IMG/VR virus record: IMGVR_UViG_3300033146_002360
Span: 1-27,918 of that record
Length of the DNA stretch: 27,918 nt
From: a virus
Strand: one strand, 5' to 3'
Both the position numbers and the translations under genes were made by a program. The notes beneath the pieces were generated by a model, which ran no database searches, was not told where the DNA came from, and saw only the letters and a program-made list of their open reading frames with translations. This document shows positions 1-6,555 of this stretch, piece by piece; within the stretch, counting starts at the first letter, position 1, and each line of letters starts with the position of its first letter.

Positions 1-1
1 T

Positions 2-136
2 AATGAAGACCTTGCTATTAAGTTTTCAAATATGGTAAAAAATGTTAGTAAAGAAATGGATATTTTAGCATATCAAAAAAATGAAAATAATTTATTTCAA
101 CAAAAAGAAAATGTACATTTAAAAGCAATAGAATGA
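2..136 (+). CDS. 3' end of an unknown gene (partial)
   Basis: An open frame enters from the left edge and runs 44 codons to a TGA at 134-136. The visible C-terminus is Lys-, Glu- and Asn-rich, looks helical, and ends with HLKAIE. It has no recognisable motif. It is followed by a non-coding regulatory stretch of nearly 290 bases, so it is probably the last gene of its transcript. Its position next to the palindromes would suit a regulator or early gene, but nothing in the fragment shows this. Confidence 0.55.
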   Translation, partial: NEDLAIKFSNMVKNVSKEMDILAYQKNENNLFQQKENVHLKAIE

Positions 137-169
137 AAATATTTTATATAAAATTCATAAACAAATTGA

Positions 170-184
170 ACATAAATGTTATGT
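170..184. repeat. Palindrome ACATAA-ATG-TTATGT
   Basis: Perfect 6-bp inverted arms separated by 3 bases, in the non-coding stretch between the partial gene and the replication operon. The odd spacer and short arms suit a site for a dimeric HTH protein more than a terminator; no T-tract follows. It could be chance in such A+T-rich DNA. Confidence 0.35.
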
Positions 185-199
185 ATTTGTCAAGGAAGC

Positions 200-216
200 T
201 AACGGAATATTCGTTA
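200..216. repeat. Palindrome TAACG-GAATATT-CGTTA
   Basis: Inverted arms TAACG and CGTTA flank GAATATT, whose AATATT is itself self-complementary, so apart from one extra G the whole element is symmetrical. It lies about 30 bp upstream of the recurring TTTAGAA palindrome and may be a second operator of the same control region. It has no T-tract, so it is unlikely to be a terminator. Confidence 0.35.
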
Positions 217-247
217 AAGATTAGTTTGAAATATATTAATAACACTA

Positions 248-264
248 TTTAGAACCATTCTAAA
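248..264. promoter_or_regulatory. Recurring operator-like palindrome, copy A
   Basis: TTTAGAA-CCA-TTCTAAA, with perfect 7-bp arms. The same element occurs at 4086, 5692 and 12416, always just before an early transcription unit. Here its centre (256) lies 45 bp upstream of the -7 element chosen at 301. A binding site for a phage regulator is inferred; candidate proteins encoded here are the HTH protein at 4177, the Cro-like protein at 6865 and the KilA-N protein at 12515. Confidence 0.7.
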
Positions 265-276
265 CAATCCTGTACA

Positions 277-308
277 TTTGCAGAATTAAATAACATTTTA
301 TATAATTG
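277..308 (+). promoter_or_regulatory. Promoter of the primase-helicase operon
   Basis: TTTG at 277-280, then 20 bp, then TATAATTG at 301-308, one mismatch from the Bacteroidetes -7 consensus TAnnTTTG. Transcription would start near 313-316, a few bases before the first stem of the structured leader at 321. An alternative -7 element, TACATTTG, is at 273-280 and matches the consensus perfectly. It lacks a good TTTG upstream, and its -33 region would then lie inside the palindrome at 248-264. Confidence 0.55.
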
Positions 309-320
309 TAATTCATTTGA

Positions 321-406
321 AAGCCAAACAAACGAAATTTGCACCCATAAATTTACACGTTACGGACGGTTTGGCTTCCTAAATGGCGTGTTTTTTTTAT
401 GGGTGT
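321..406 (+). promoter_or_regulatory. Structured 5' leader with pseudoknot-like stems
   Basis: Three pairs of complementary segments interlock. AAGCCAAAC (321-329) pairs with GTTTGGCTT (369-377). CACCCATAAA (342-351) pairs with TTTATGGGTG (396-405). ACACGTTA (355-362) pairs with 384-391, counting two G-U pairs. The second and third pairs nest into one long hairpin whose 21-nt loop holds the 3' half of the first pair, so all three together make an H-type pseudoknot. The T-run at 391-398 follows the inner hairpin and could serve as an attenuator. It lies between the promoter and the start codon at 424. A riboswitch, a protein-binding leader or a replication origin are all possible; I do not recognise a known family. 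Confidence 0.6.
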
Positions 407-423
407 TTTAATTTAAAATCATT

Positions 424-1308
424 ATGAAAATTCAAGTTTTCACATCAAATATAAAGTCAGTAAGACCAATTGCAGAAATTGATTTTGATAGATTTATAAA
501 TGCGATAGGACAAATGAAACCCGAACTTAAAAAAGTTTATGAGGACATTAAACAGGCTGAAATTGATGGAGACTTGAAGAAAAAAGGAGAATTAAAGACA
601 AAGCTATATTATTTTGTTCCGTGTGTTTATGTTGACCCTAAAGGAAGAAGGTCTTATAAAGATATTCAAACATTTAACGGAATATTACACTTGGATTTTG
701 ACCATATAGACAATGCAGAGGAGTTTAAGTATTATTTATTTGAAAAATACGATTTTGTAATAGCTGCTTGGGTTTCTGCAAGTGGAAAAGGAGTTAAGGC
801 ACTAGTTAATATTCCTATTGCAGAATCAGTAAAAGAATTTAAAGCATATTTTTGGGGACTTGCAAAAATTATGCAACAATATAAGGGTTTTGATACTGCA
901 CCGCAAAACGCTGTATTGCCTTTATTTTTAAGTCCTGATGATAATATATTGTTCACAAAAGATTATTCAATATGGACAAAAAAAGGAGTTAATCCTAAAG
1001 ATATAGTAAGACAAGCGGTTGTTTTTAAACATGATTATTCCAAAGATGAAAAATATAAATCGTGGGCAATTTCAAACACAGAAAAAGGAATAAAAAAGAT
1101 TTTTGACAATGGACACCCACAATTAAGGGCAGCAGCATTTAGTTTAGGTGGGTATGTTGGTGGTGGTTATATTTCTGAAATAGAAGCTATTAGTTTAATG
1201 GATAGTTTGATTAATAGTAATTATTATTTGTCTCAAAAGCCTGAAACTTACATGAAAACAAGTAGAACGATGATAAAAAAAGGACAATTTTTCCCAATTA
1301 ATTTTTAA
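424..1308 (+). CDS. BT4734/VirE_N-type archaeo-eukaryotic primase
   Basis: 294 aa. Probable primase of the archaeo-eukaryotic superfamily, BT4734-like branch, which would make primers for phage DNA replication. Visible motifs: a strand with the acidic metal-binding pair HLDFDH (residues 89-94), then SASGKGVKALV (118-128), the small-residue/Gly/Lys loop that holds nucleotide in this branch. The final LFLSPDD (167-173) sits where the third motif is expected. There is no helicase domain in the same chain; the SF3 helicase is encoded two genes downstream, whereas in many Bacteroidetes elements the two are fused. The start follows a long structured leader, and the gene is the first of its operon. 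The family is fairly sure; enzymatic activity is inferred. Confidence 0.75.
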   Translation: MKIQVFTSNIKSVRPIAEIDFDRFINAIGQMKPELKKVYEDIKQAEIDGDLKKKGELKTKLYYFVPCVYVDPKGRRSYKDIQTFNGILHLDFDHIDNAEEFKYYLFEKYDFVIAAWVSASGKGVKALVNIPIAESVKEFKAYFWGLAKIMQQYKGFDTAPQNAVLPLFLSPDDNILFTKDYSIWTKKGVNPKDIVRQAVVFKHDYSKDEKYKSWAISNTEKGIKKIFDNGHPQLRAAAFSLGGYVGGGYISEIEAISLMDSLINSNYYLSQKPETYMKTSRTMIKKGQFFPINF

Positions 1309-1314
1309 AAAAGT

Positions 1315-1680
1315 ATGAAAAATTTAGATAAAAAATACAATAAAATAGTAAATAAATATTGCAAAATATTTGCAAAGAAACATGAAATTTATTTTGATGG
1401 GTGGGTAGCCGATAGAGTAGGAGAAATTGCTAATTTTGGAGATTATTATTTTGATTTTCGAGAAATTAAATTTTGCATTGACAAAGATATTTCATTTGAT
1501 TATTTAAGTGATTGGTATTTTTACTGTGTTGAGTTTCACAAAACTGCGGATTATAATTTTGAAAGTTATTGCAAATTAAGACAAGATTTTGAATATAAAC
1601 AAGGATTTGGATTTGTTTTGTTGGAATTTGAAAAATATTTATTAAAGTTAAAATTAGAAAGTAGTTATGATCGAATTTAA
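1315..1680 (+). CDS. Unknown 121-aa protein between primase and helicase
   Basis: 121 aa, rich in Tyr, Phe, Asp and Lys, with no motif I recognise. The N-terminus is a basic helix followed by aromatic-rich stretches (GDYYFDFREIKF near 41-52). It starts 6 bases after the primase stop and its last codons overlap the helicase start (1667) by 14 bases, so the three are translationally coupled. It might be a spacer or accessory subunit of a split primase-helicase, but the only support is gene order. Confidence 0.7.
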   Translation: MKNLDKKYNKIVNKYCKIFAKKHEIYFDGWVADRVGEIANFGDYYFDFREIKFCIDKDISFDYLSDWYFYCVEFHKTADYNFESYCKLRQDFEYKQGFGFVLLEFEKYLLKLKLESSYDRI

Positions 1681-3211
1681 AAAGCCTGAATACAATCCTG
1701 ATTACAACCCAGTTGATTACTATAATGAGTTTAAATCAGAACATGGACTATCTTTTTTTGAAAGTAGCATTAAAAATGTAACACTATCACAAAAAGACGG
1801 AAAGTATTCTGATACAGATGCAACTTATATTTTTGAGAATGGTTTTTTAAAAGCAAATAAACCGAATCAAAGGAAAATAGAACCAAGTATAAAATATTCT
1901 CCATTTATGTTGCTTGCAAAATACAAGTTTAAAGGAAACTATTATGCAGCCTATACGTGGGTAGCATCTGAATTTTTAAACAAACAAATTCCTTATATTC
2001 GTGTTGGTGTGGATTATTTTAAACAAATTTCAAAACCTGATAGATATTCTATTGATAGGATTGAATTAAAAAGGTGGAAAAAAGACGAAATTAAAGAAGA
2101 CCACGGAAAGTCAATATTAAATCATATAGTTAAGTACGATGATTTCATTATGCAGCCTGATAATAAAGAGTACCAAGCTGTTGTTGATAATATGTATAAT
2201 ATGTATTATGAATTTGCACACAAACCTCACAAAGGCAAATGGATATGGACAAAAAGAATTTTAGAACACGTTTTCGGAGTTCAATATAAACAAGGTTTAA
2301 AGTATTTGCAAATATTATATTTGTATCCAAAACAGATATTACCAATTTTGGTTTTAGCATCAAAAACAAGAAGTACAGGTAAAAGTACATTTTTAGATTG
2401 GATGTCGATACTATTTGGCGGTAACATGGTAGTTATTAATCCGTCAGATATTACCAATCAATTTAATTCGAGCTATGCACACGCAAACATAGTCGGAATA
2501 GAGGAAACAGTAACAGACAAAAGTAGTACTGTTGAGAAATTAAAAGCACTTTCAACAAATAAATTTATAAATCTGAATAGAAAATTTGTAGATAATTCAA
2601 AAATTCCATTTTTCGCGAAATTCATCGTAACAACCAACGATGAGAAGAAATTTATGAGAATAGACGATGAAGAAATTCGTTTTTGGGTGCGAAAATTAGA
2701 AAAACCAAAGTTTCATAATACAAAAATAGATATGGAACTAATAAAAGAAATTCCTGCATTTTTAGAATATTTAGAAACATTGGCAGTTCCTGATTTTAGT
2801 AAGTCAAGAATGGTTTTTACAGAGGACGAAATTATAACAGATGAGTTAATAAAAGTTAAAGAAGAGAGTAAGCCTGAATTATATAAGGATTTAAAAGAAA
2901 AAATAATTTATTTCTTTGGAAAACACCCTGAATATTCAGAGTTTTATGCCCACCCTGTGGACTTCGCAAGTCGGTGGTATGATAGGAAAGGAAACATAGA
3001 AGCACCATATATACGAACTATTCTAAAAGACCATTTCAATATGAAGCCTGAACCAAAGCCTATTTATTATTTTGCGTTCGGAAATGGAGAGGGAATAACA
3101 CAAAGAGCTTTTAAATTTTTACGTAGTGATTTTGTGGATAGTCCTGTTGTTCCTGAAACTATTGAAATTGATAATGAAATTATAGAAGTTAATCAAGATT
3201 TACCATTTTAA
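1667..3211 (+). CDS. SF3-type replicative helicase (primase-helicase C-terminal half)
   Basis: 514 aa. Helicase superfamily 3 ATPase of the D5/DUF5906 kind used by phages and plasmids to unwind DNA at the fork. Walker A is SKTRSTGKST (232-241), Walker B is NIVGIEE (274-280) and motif C is KFIVTTND (318-325) with its sensor Asn; RIDDEEIRFWVRKL (331-344) follows with a basic finger. About 220 N-terminal residues carry no recognised domain. The C-terminus is unusual: it ends NQDLPF after an acidic run, like the tip that SSB proteins use to bind partners; the phage SSB at 13152 also ends DLPF. It overlaps the gene before it and is followed after 2 bases by the D12 methyltransferase. Confidence 0.85.
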   Translation: MIEFKKPEYNPDYNPVDYYNEFKSEHGLSFFESSIKNVTLSQKDGKYSDTDATYIFENGFLKANKPNQRKIEPSIKYSPFMLLAKYKFKGNYYAAYTWVASEFLNKQIPYIRVGVDYFKQISKPDRYSIDRIELKRWKKDEIKEDHGKSILNHIVKYDDFIMQPDNKEYQAVVDNMYNMYYEFAHKPHKGKWIWTKRILEHVFGVQYKQGLKYLQILYLYPKQILPILVLASKTRSTGKSTFLDWMSILFGGNMVVINPSDITNQFNSSYAHANIVGIEETVTDKSSTVEKLKALSTNKFINLNRKFVDNSKIPFFAKFIVTTNDEKKFMRIDDEEIRFWVRKLEKPKFHNTKIDMELIKEIPAFLEYLETLAVPDFSKSRMVFTEDEIITDELIKVKEESKPELYKDLKEKIIYFFGKHPEYSEFYAHPVDFASRWYDRKGNIEAPYIRTILKDHFNMKPEPKPIYYFAFGNGEGITQRAFKFLRSDFVDSPVVPETIEIDNEIIEVNQDLPF

Positions 3212-3213
3212 TT

Positions 3214-4038
3214 ATGAATAGATATAGTACGAATCCCCCTCTTCGGAGATTAGGCAAGAAAAATGTAATAGCTCCAATTTTGGCAAAATACGTGCCTGAA
3301 AATTTTGATGCAATGATAAGTTTATTTTTCGGGACAGGAAGTTTTGAATATAATTATATAGGAAAAATAAAGTACTTGTTTGCGAATGATTTGGATAGTA
3401 ACGTTTTTAATTTATACCAAGTTTTAAATAATAAATCAGCTGAATTAATTGATGAAATTGAAACGCTGCCAGTTGGTTCGGATAGTTGGAACTATTTTAA
3501 GAATTATAAAAATATGGAATTGTCAAATGTAAAAAAAGCAATGTTCTTTTTGTATTATTCAAATTTTGGATACATGGGCAAACCTGTCACCCTAAAATTA
3601 GGATTGACTAGTGATAAGAACCAATTATTAAAAAACATAAAGAATTTTGTAAAAGAAATTTCAACAAATAAATTAACAGAAATTGATTATTTGAATTGTA
3701 ATTATAATGAAGTTTTAAAAAAGATAGCTTTTAAATCAGATATAGAATTAGATAAAACGTTTATTTTCGCAGACCCTCCTTATGTTGAAACTGAAAATAA
3801 TTATGATACTCCTGAATGGACTTTAGAAAATCATAAAGAACTTCAAACTTATTTAATTAATTCTAAAATGAAATTTATGATTTGCGAATTTGATAATAAA
3901 GATATAATTGAAATTGCGAACCAAAACAACTTGTTTGTTACTGAAATTTCAGAACGGCAAAATATGAAAAATAGAAGAGTTGAAATAATAATTACTAATT
4001 ACAAAATAAGTAAAAACATACAACAAAAATTATTCTAA
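3214..4038 (+). CDS. D12-class DNA N6-adenine methyltransferase (Dam-like)
   Basis: 274 aa. Transfers a methyl group from S-adenosylmethionine to N6 of adenine in DNA. The order is that of the D12/Dam class: N-terminal PPLRRLGKKNVIAPIL (8-23) equals the usual motif X with its Lys, FFGTGSFE (38-45) is the cofactor motif (F-x-G-x-G), ANDL (57-60) is the acidic end of strand 2, and DPPY (187-190) is the catalytic motif IV. Length is normal. It is translated from the primase-helicase operon, which suggests methylation of phage DNA during replication, either for protection from host restriction or for regulation. The target sequence cannot be read from the protein; no cognate restriction nuclease is visible nearby. 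Confidence 0.88.
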   Translation: MNRYSTNPPLRRLGKKNVIAPILAKYVPENFDAMISLFFGTGSFEYNYIGKIKYLFANDLDSNVFNLYQVLNNKSAELIDEIETLPVGSDSWNYFKNYKNMELSNVKKAMFFLYYSNFGYMGKPVTLKLGLTSDKNQLLKNIKNFVKEISTNKLTEIDYLNCNYNEVLKKIAFKSDIELDKTFIFADPPYVETENNYDTPEWTLENHKELQTYLINSKMKFMICEFDNKDIIEIANQNNLFVTEISERQNMKNRRVEIIITNYKISKNIQQKLF

Positions 4039-4085
4039 TGGAAGACTTAACAAAATTAAAGGTAAAATCCAATTAAAAAAAGCTA

Positions 4086-4102
4086 TTTAGAATGATTCTA
4101 AA
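4086..4102. promoter_or_regulatory. Recurring operator-like palindrome, copy B
   Basis: TTTAGAA-TGA-TTCTAAA, perfect 7-bp arms that extend to 9 bp with the flanking TA on each side. Its centre (4094) is 44 bp upstream of the -7 element at 4138, almost the same spacing as copy A. Being symmetrical with A-rich left and T-rich right flanks, it might also act as a weak terminator after the methyltransferase gene; recurrence at promoters makes an operator more likely. Confidence 0.7.
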
Positions 4103-4113
4103 TAAGCTATTTA

Positions 4114-4145
4114 TTTGGTTCTTAACATAATTTTATATAATTTTA
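4114..4145 (+). promoter_or_regulatory. Promoter of the recombination genes
   Basis: TTTG (4114-4117), 20 bp, then TAATTTTA (4138-4145), which differs from TAnnTTTG at the last base. The leader to the ATG at 4177 is short and A/T-rich. The weaker -7 element would fit a promoter that needs help from a protein bound at the palindrome immediately upstream. Confidence 0.45.
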
Positions 4146-4176
4146 CGTAATATTTATAATTTAAAGCTTAAAAAAA

Positions 4177-4392
4177 ATGGCAAACAGATTAGAAAATGAA
4201 AAAGAAGAAGTTACGATATCCACTAAGGAATTGTCGGACTTCTTACCTGAACACCCAGTACCGGGAACAATTAGAAACTGGGTAGGTGCTAATAAAATAC
4301 CTTATCATAAGGCAGGAAGTAAAGACCAAAGCACATTATATTTTAAAAAAAGTGAAATAATTAAATGGTTAGAAAATGGAAGAGTTATATAA
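4177..4392 (+). CDS. Small helix-turn-helix DNA-binding protein
   Basis: 71 aa. The arrangement STKELSDFLP...PGTIRNWVGANKIPYHK...LYFKKSEIIKWLENGR is that of the small winged-helix excisionase/MerR-like HTH family: recognition helix around PGTIRNWV (28-35), a wing around residues 38-54, then a final helix FKKSEIIKWLE. Such proteins bind DNA as excisionases, transcription regulators or accessory factors. It is the first gene after palindrome copy B and overlaps the next ORF by 17 bases. Because no integrase is visible, an excisionase role has no support here; local regulator is equally possible. Confidence 0.7.
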   Translation: MANRLENEKEEVTISTKELSDFLPEHPVPGTIRNWVGANKIPYHKAGSKDQSTLYFKKSEIIKWLENGRVI

Positions 4393-4882
4393 ATTTAAAG
4401 ATAGAAATGAGTATGTAAAGGCATTAGATAGTGTAATGCCTGATAAATTCGTAATGAAAAGAGATATTCCAACTGGAGTACATAAGTATTTACCAATGGC
4501 GATAAAAGAAGCCATTGCGGATAATATTTTCCAATATTGGAATATTATAGATGAAAAATACACAATCATCGCAAATGAATTAATTGCAACTATTAAAATT
4601 GTATTTGTACCTGCATATCCGAGTGCTGATGAATTGTTTTGTACTGGGTCTGCATCTGTACCTATTCAAATGGATAAAGGTGGCAAAATTTCAGATTTTC
4701 CAAATAATAAAAAAAGAAACGCACTTGAATACAACTTGCCGTCTGTTAGAAGTGAAGCTGCAAGTAACGCATTAGGAACTTTAGGAAATATTTTTGGTCG
4801 AAATTTGGCAAGAAAATTAAGTCCAAATAATAGTTTACCAGTTGATTTTTCTTTTAGAAAACATACGGAAACAAAAGAATAA
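4376..4882 (+). CDS. Probable single-strand annealing protein (Rad52/ERF-like)
   Basis: 168 aa. Probable recombinase that anneals complementary single strands. Support is mainly context: it directly precedes a YqaJ exonuclease by 4 bases, the usual exonuclease-annealing protein pair. The C-terminal segment SEAASNALGTLGNIFGRN (131-148) resembles the Ala-rich helix ending in a Leu-Gly/Phe-Gly turn seen near the end of the Rad52/ERF core, and central strands (IKIVFVPAYPS, then GSASVPIQM) would fit its beta-sheet. No diagnostic catalytic residue exists for this fold, so the assignment rests on weak similarity. The start overlaps the HTH gene by 17 bases. Confidence 0.5.
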   Translation: MEELYKFKDRNEYVKALDSVMPDKFVMKRDIPTGVHKYLPMAIKEAIADNIFQYWNIIDEKYTIIANELIATIKIVFVPAYPSADELFCTGSASVPIQMDKGGKISDFPNNKKRNALEYNLPSVRSEAASNALGTLGNIFGRNLARKLSPNNSLPVDFSFRKHTETKE

Positions 4883-4886
4883 TTCT

Positions 4887-5663
4887 ATGAATATATTTGA
4901 AATAGAGAATAAAGTCTTAGATATTTTTGATGTAAATCCAAACATTGAATTTAAAGAAGACGATAAACTACAACGCACCCCCGCTTGGTTCAAGCAACGT
5001 AAGGGCAAGTTTACTGGTTCTGAAATTCATAAATTAATGGGAACAACACGTGCAAGCTCAAAATTAGAGTGGGGACGTGCTGAAAAGATTATTGATTTTT
5101 CAGAAACTGCAAAAAAATATGTTTATTCAAAAGCAAAAGAACGCCAAAGAAATAAAGTCATAAGACTTGCTTCAAGTGTAGCAATGAATTATGGAACTAA
5201 CAGCGAAAGTGTTGTAATTGATATGTTAAAAAACATATATCCTGATTATAAATTTAAAGAAGTTGGGTTTATTGAGTTTATCAAAGATATTGCAGGAGCA
5301 AGCCCAGACGGTTTGATTAACGAAAATATGGCATTAGAAATAAAAGCATCTACTAACTGGGACACCGTCTATAATAGGCATGAAACACCATTTGAACAAA
5401 AACATCAAGACTTTTGGCAAATTCAATCAGAAATGTTAGCATTGAAAGTTGATAAATGTATGTATGTAGTTGCAGAGCCGTCTGAAAGTATTTTTGAGCC
5501 AAATATTACTGATTTGAGCATAAAAATAGTTGATGCTTCGATAATTCATCAAAAAGCTATTATACAGCGTTGTATGGTAGGAAATGCCGCAATTGAGTTG
5601 TATCTAAATGGTGTGAATTTTCAGGAAGCCATAAGGTCTGCTTGTACAAATTATGAATTTTAA
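4887..5663 (+). CDS. YqaJ-family exonuclease
   Basis: 258 aa from the ATG at 4887. An upstream in-frame ATG at 4842 is less likely because it would overlap the preceding gene by 41 bases. PD-(D/E)XK nuclease of the YqaJ/lambda Exo type, which resects double-stranded ends for recombination. Motifs from this start: RTPAWFKQRKGKFTGSEI (30-47), the arginine/glycine entrance motif; GTNSE (103-107) with the first catalytic Glu; SPDG (139-142) with the metal-binding Asp; EIK (151-153), the second half of the active site; Gln residues in FWQIQSEM (176-183). Length is typical. It works with the protein before it and probably feeds the SSB at 13152. Confidence 0.85.
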   Translation: MNIFEIENKVLDIFDVNPNIEFKEDDKLQRTPAWFKQRKGKFTGSEIHKLMGTTRASSKLEWGRAEKIIDFSETAKKYVYSKAKERQRNKVIRLASSVAMNYGTNSESVVIDMLKNIYPDYKFKEVGFIEFIKDIAGASPDGLINENMALEIKASTNWDTVYNRHETPFEQKHQDFWQIQSEMLALKVDKCMYVVAEPSESIFEPNITDLSIKIVDASIIHQKAIIQRCMVGNAAIELYLNGVNFQEAIRSACTNYEF

Positions 5664-5675
5664 CAAAATGTTAAA
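5659..5675. repeat. Inverted repeat TTTAACA-AAA-TGTTAAA over the exonuclease stop
   Basis: Perfect 7-bp arms with a 3-base spacer, overlapping the stop codon of the exonuclease gene. It shares the 7-3-7 geometry and the outer TTTA/TAAA with the recurring operator whose copy C lies 33 bp downstream (centre to centre). It may be a weak terminator hairpin, although only a short broken T-run follows, or a divergent operator. Confidence 0.4.
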
Positions 5676-5691
5676 GTTTAAATACGTTTTA

Positions 5692-5708
5692 TTTAGAATG
5701 ATTATAAA
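5692..5708. promoter_or_regulatory. Recurring operator-like palindrome, copy C
   Basis: TTTAGAA-TGA-TTATAAA, one mismatch in the right arm. The core is the exact reverse complement of copy D at 12416, and the similarity continues for several bases on both sides. Its centre (5700) is 66 bp upstream of the -7 element at 5766, compared with 44-45 bp for copies A and B. Confidence 0.65.
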
Positions 5709-5741
5709 TAAGCACATTTGAGTAAAATAAATGGGTTTTTA

Positions 5742-5773
5742 TTTGTTTATTAACACACAATCGTGTATCTTTG
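5742..5773 (+). promoter_or_regulatory. Strong Bacteroidetes-type promoter
   Basis: TTTG (5742-5745), 20 bp, TATCTTTG (5766-5773): both elements match the consensus perfectly. The surrounding bases, from TTTGTTTATTAA through the region after the -7 element, recur at 6544-6591. The leader ends in AAAATAGAAATT just before the ATG at 5822, an A-rich leader typical of highly translated Bacteroidetes genes. Confidence 0.85.
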
Positions 5774-5821
5774 TTGTATAAATAATTAGAAATACTAATA
5801 ATCATTAAAAAAATAGAAATT

Positions 5822-6022
5822 ATGGCTACTGAAAAAATTTATAATGAAAACGATATGAATGATGTATTTAATTTTGAATTAACCAAAGAACAGAGAAATA
5901 ATGTAAGAACTGAAAGAGTTAGAATAATAAAAGAAGAGTACGAAGGTATGACTATCACAACAGGTATTATAAATGCTGCATTTGAAAGAGCGATGATGTT
6001 AAAATATTATGCGAAAAAATAA
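5822..6022 (+). CDS. Small protein of unknown function (66 aa)
   Basis: 66 aa, charged and mainly helical by composition; the middle stretch ELTKEQRNNVRTERVRIIK (18-36) is strongly basic and the C-terminus is basic. I recognise no family. It is the first gene behind a perfect promoter and an optimal A-rich leader, so it is probably made in large amounts early. Such small genes in phages often act on host processes, but nothing in the sequence shows which. A 53-aa ORF begins 5 bases after its stop. Confidence 0.7.
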   Translation: MATEKIYNENDMNDVFNFELTKEQRNNVRTERVRIIKEEYEGMTITTGIINAAFERAMMLKYYAKK

Positions 6023-6026
6023 TATT

Positions 6027-6188
6027 ATGAAAAAATCAATCATAAACTGGTCTGAGGTGAGTAGGTTATTAACTACTAACAGGTCGGCAATTCGTTCGTC
6101 TTATTCAGGCAAAAAATATGCAAAGGTAGTAAATCATATTAAAAAAATTGAAAAAGCCTTGTTATGGTTTATTTCGCACTACTCATAA
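6027..6188 (+). CDS. 53-aa protein, HTH-like
   Basis: A short ORF starting at an ATG 5 bases after the preceding stop. Its central segment INWSEVSRLLTTNRSAIR reads like a compact helix-turn-helix (Trp-Ser-Glu-hydrophobic-Ser, then an Arg-Ser-Ala-Ile-Arg helix) followed by a basic KKYAKVVNHIKKIEKAL helix. A small DNA-binding protein is a guess. A hairpin begins immediately after its stop codon, which supports this as a real gene end. An overlapping frame beginning at 6164 has a poorer start. Confidence 0.6.
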   Translation: MKKSIINWSEVSRLLTTNRSAIRSSYSGKKYAKVVNHIKKIEKALLWFISHYS

Positions 6189-6220
6189 CGCCAAGTGTTT
6201 GTGGCGAAAATTTTTATTTT
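6189..6220 (+). terminator. Possible intrinsic terminator or attenuator
   Basis: CGCCA (6189-6193) and TGGCG (6202-6206) form a 5-bp G+C-rich stem with an 8-base loop. AAAA and then TTTTTATTTT follow. The stem begins right after the stop of the 53-aa gene. The stem is short and the T-run starts 4 bases late, so termination may be partial. Confidence 0.4.
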
Positions 6221-6226
6221 CAAATT

Positions 6227-6439
6227 ATGTATGATACAAATTTAAACAATATGCCTTATAATCAAGATGTTATAATTGCATATACATTTAATAAGGCTAA
6301 TAATCGTATTTTTTATACAATTATGCGAAAATTTCAAAATTCATATTTATTTCAAGATGAAAATGAGCCTGATGCAAAATCGGAATTTAGAATATTAGCA
6401 TTTTCATTAATTCCAAAATTTAACATTCAAGAGGTTTAA
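6227..6439 (+). CDS. Small protein of unknown function (70 aa)
   Basis: 70 aa from the ATG at 6227 (MYDTNLNNMPYNQD...). The frame is open back to an ATG at 6164, but that start lies inside the preceding gene and would place the hairpin at 6189 inside the coding sequence; 6227 has an A/T-rich leader ending AAATT before the ATG like its neighbours. The protein is rich in Asn, Phe and Tyr, with IIAYTFNKANNRIFYTIM suggesting two short strands. No motif is recognised. Confidence 0.55.
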   Translation: MYDTNLNNMPYNQDVIIAYTFNKANNRIFYTIMRKFQNSYLFQDENEPDAKSEFRILAFSLIPKFNIQEV

Positions 6440-6444
6440 GATAT

Positions 6445-6555
6445 ATGCCAAAATTGGAAGTTCCTACTTGTCCAGACATTGAGCGATGTTCAGAAAAAGA
6501 TATTGAAAATATTATTAATAATTTAAAAATAAATGCAAATAATTTTGTTTATTAA
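6445..6555 (+). CDS. Very small ORF (36 aa)
   Basis: An ATG 5 bases after the previous stop opens a 36-codon frame beginning MPKLEVPTCPDIERCSEKDI, with two Cys and an acidic-helical C-terminal half. Its 3' end runs over the -33 element of the next promoter. Size alone makes it uncertain, but spacing is that of a coupled gene. No family is recognised. Confidence 0.4.
   Translation: MPKLEVPTCPDIERCSEKDIENIINNLKINANNFVY

Noticed and set aside
273-280. TACATTTG as the main -7 element
   Set aside because: Perfect match, but no TTTG 19-21 bp upstream. The pair 277/301 has both elements. Kept only as an alternative in the notes.
4038-4076. 12-codon ORF overlapping the D12 methyltransferase stop (TAATG)
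   Set aside because: Too short to support as a gene and ends just before the palindrome; probably incidental.
4584-4775. 63-codon frame overlapping the annealing protein gene
   Set aside because: Different frame of a gene with better context and no coding features of its own.
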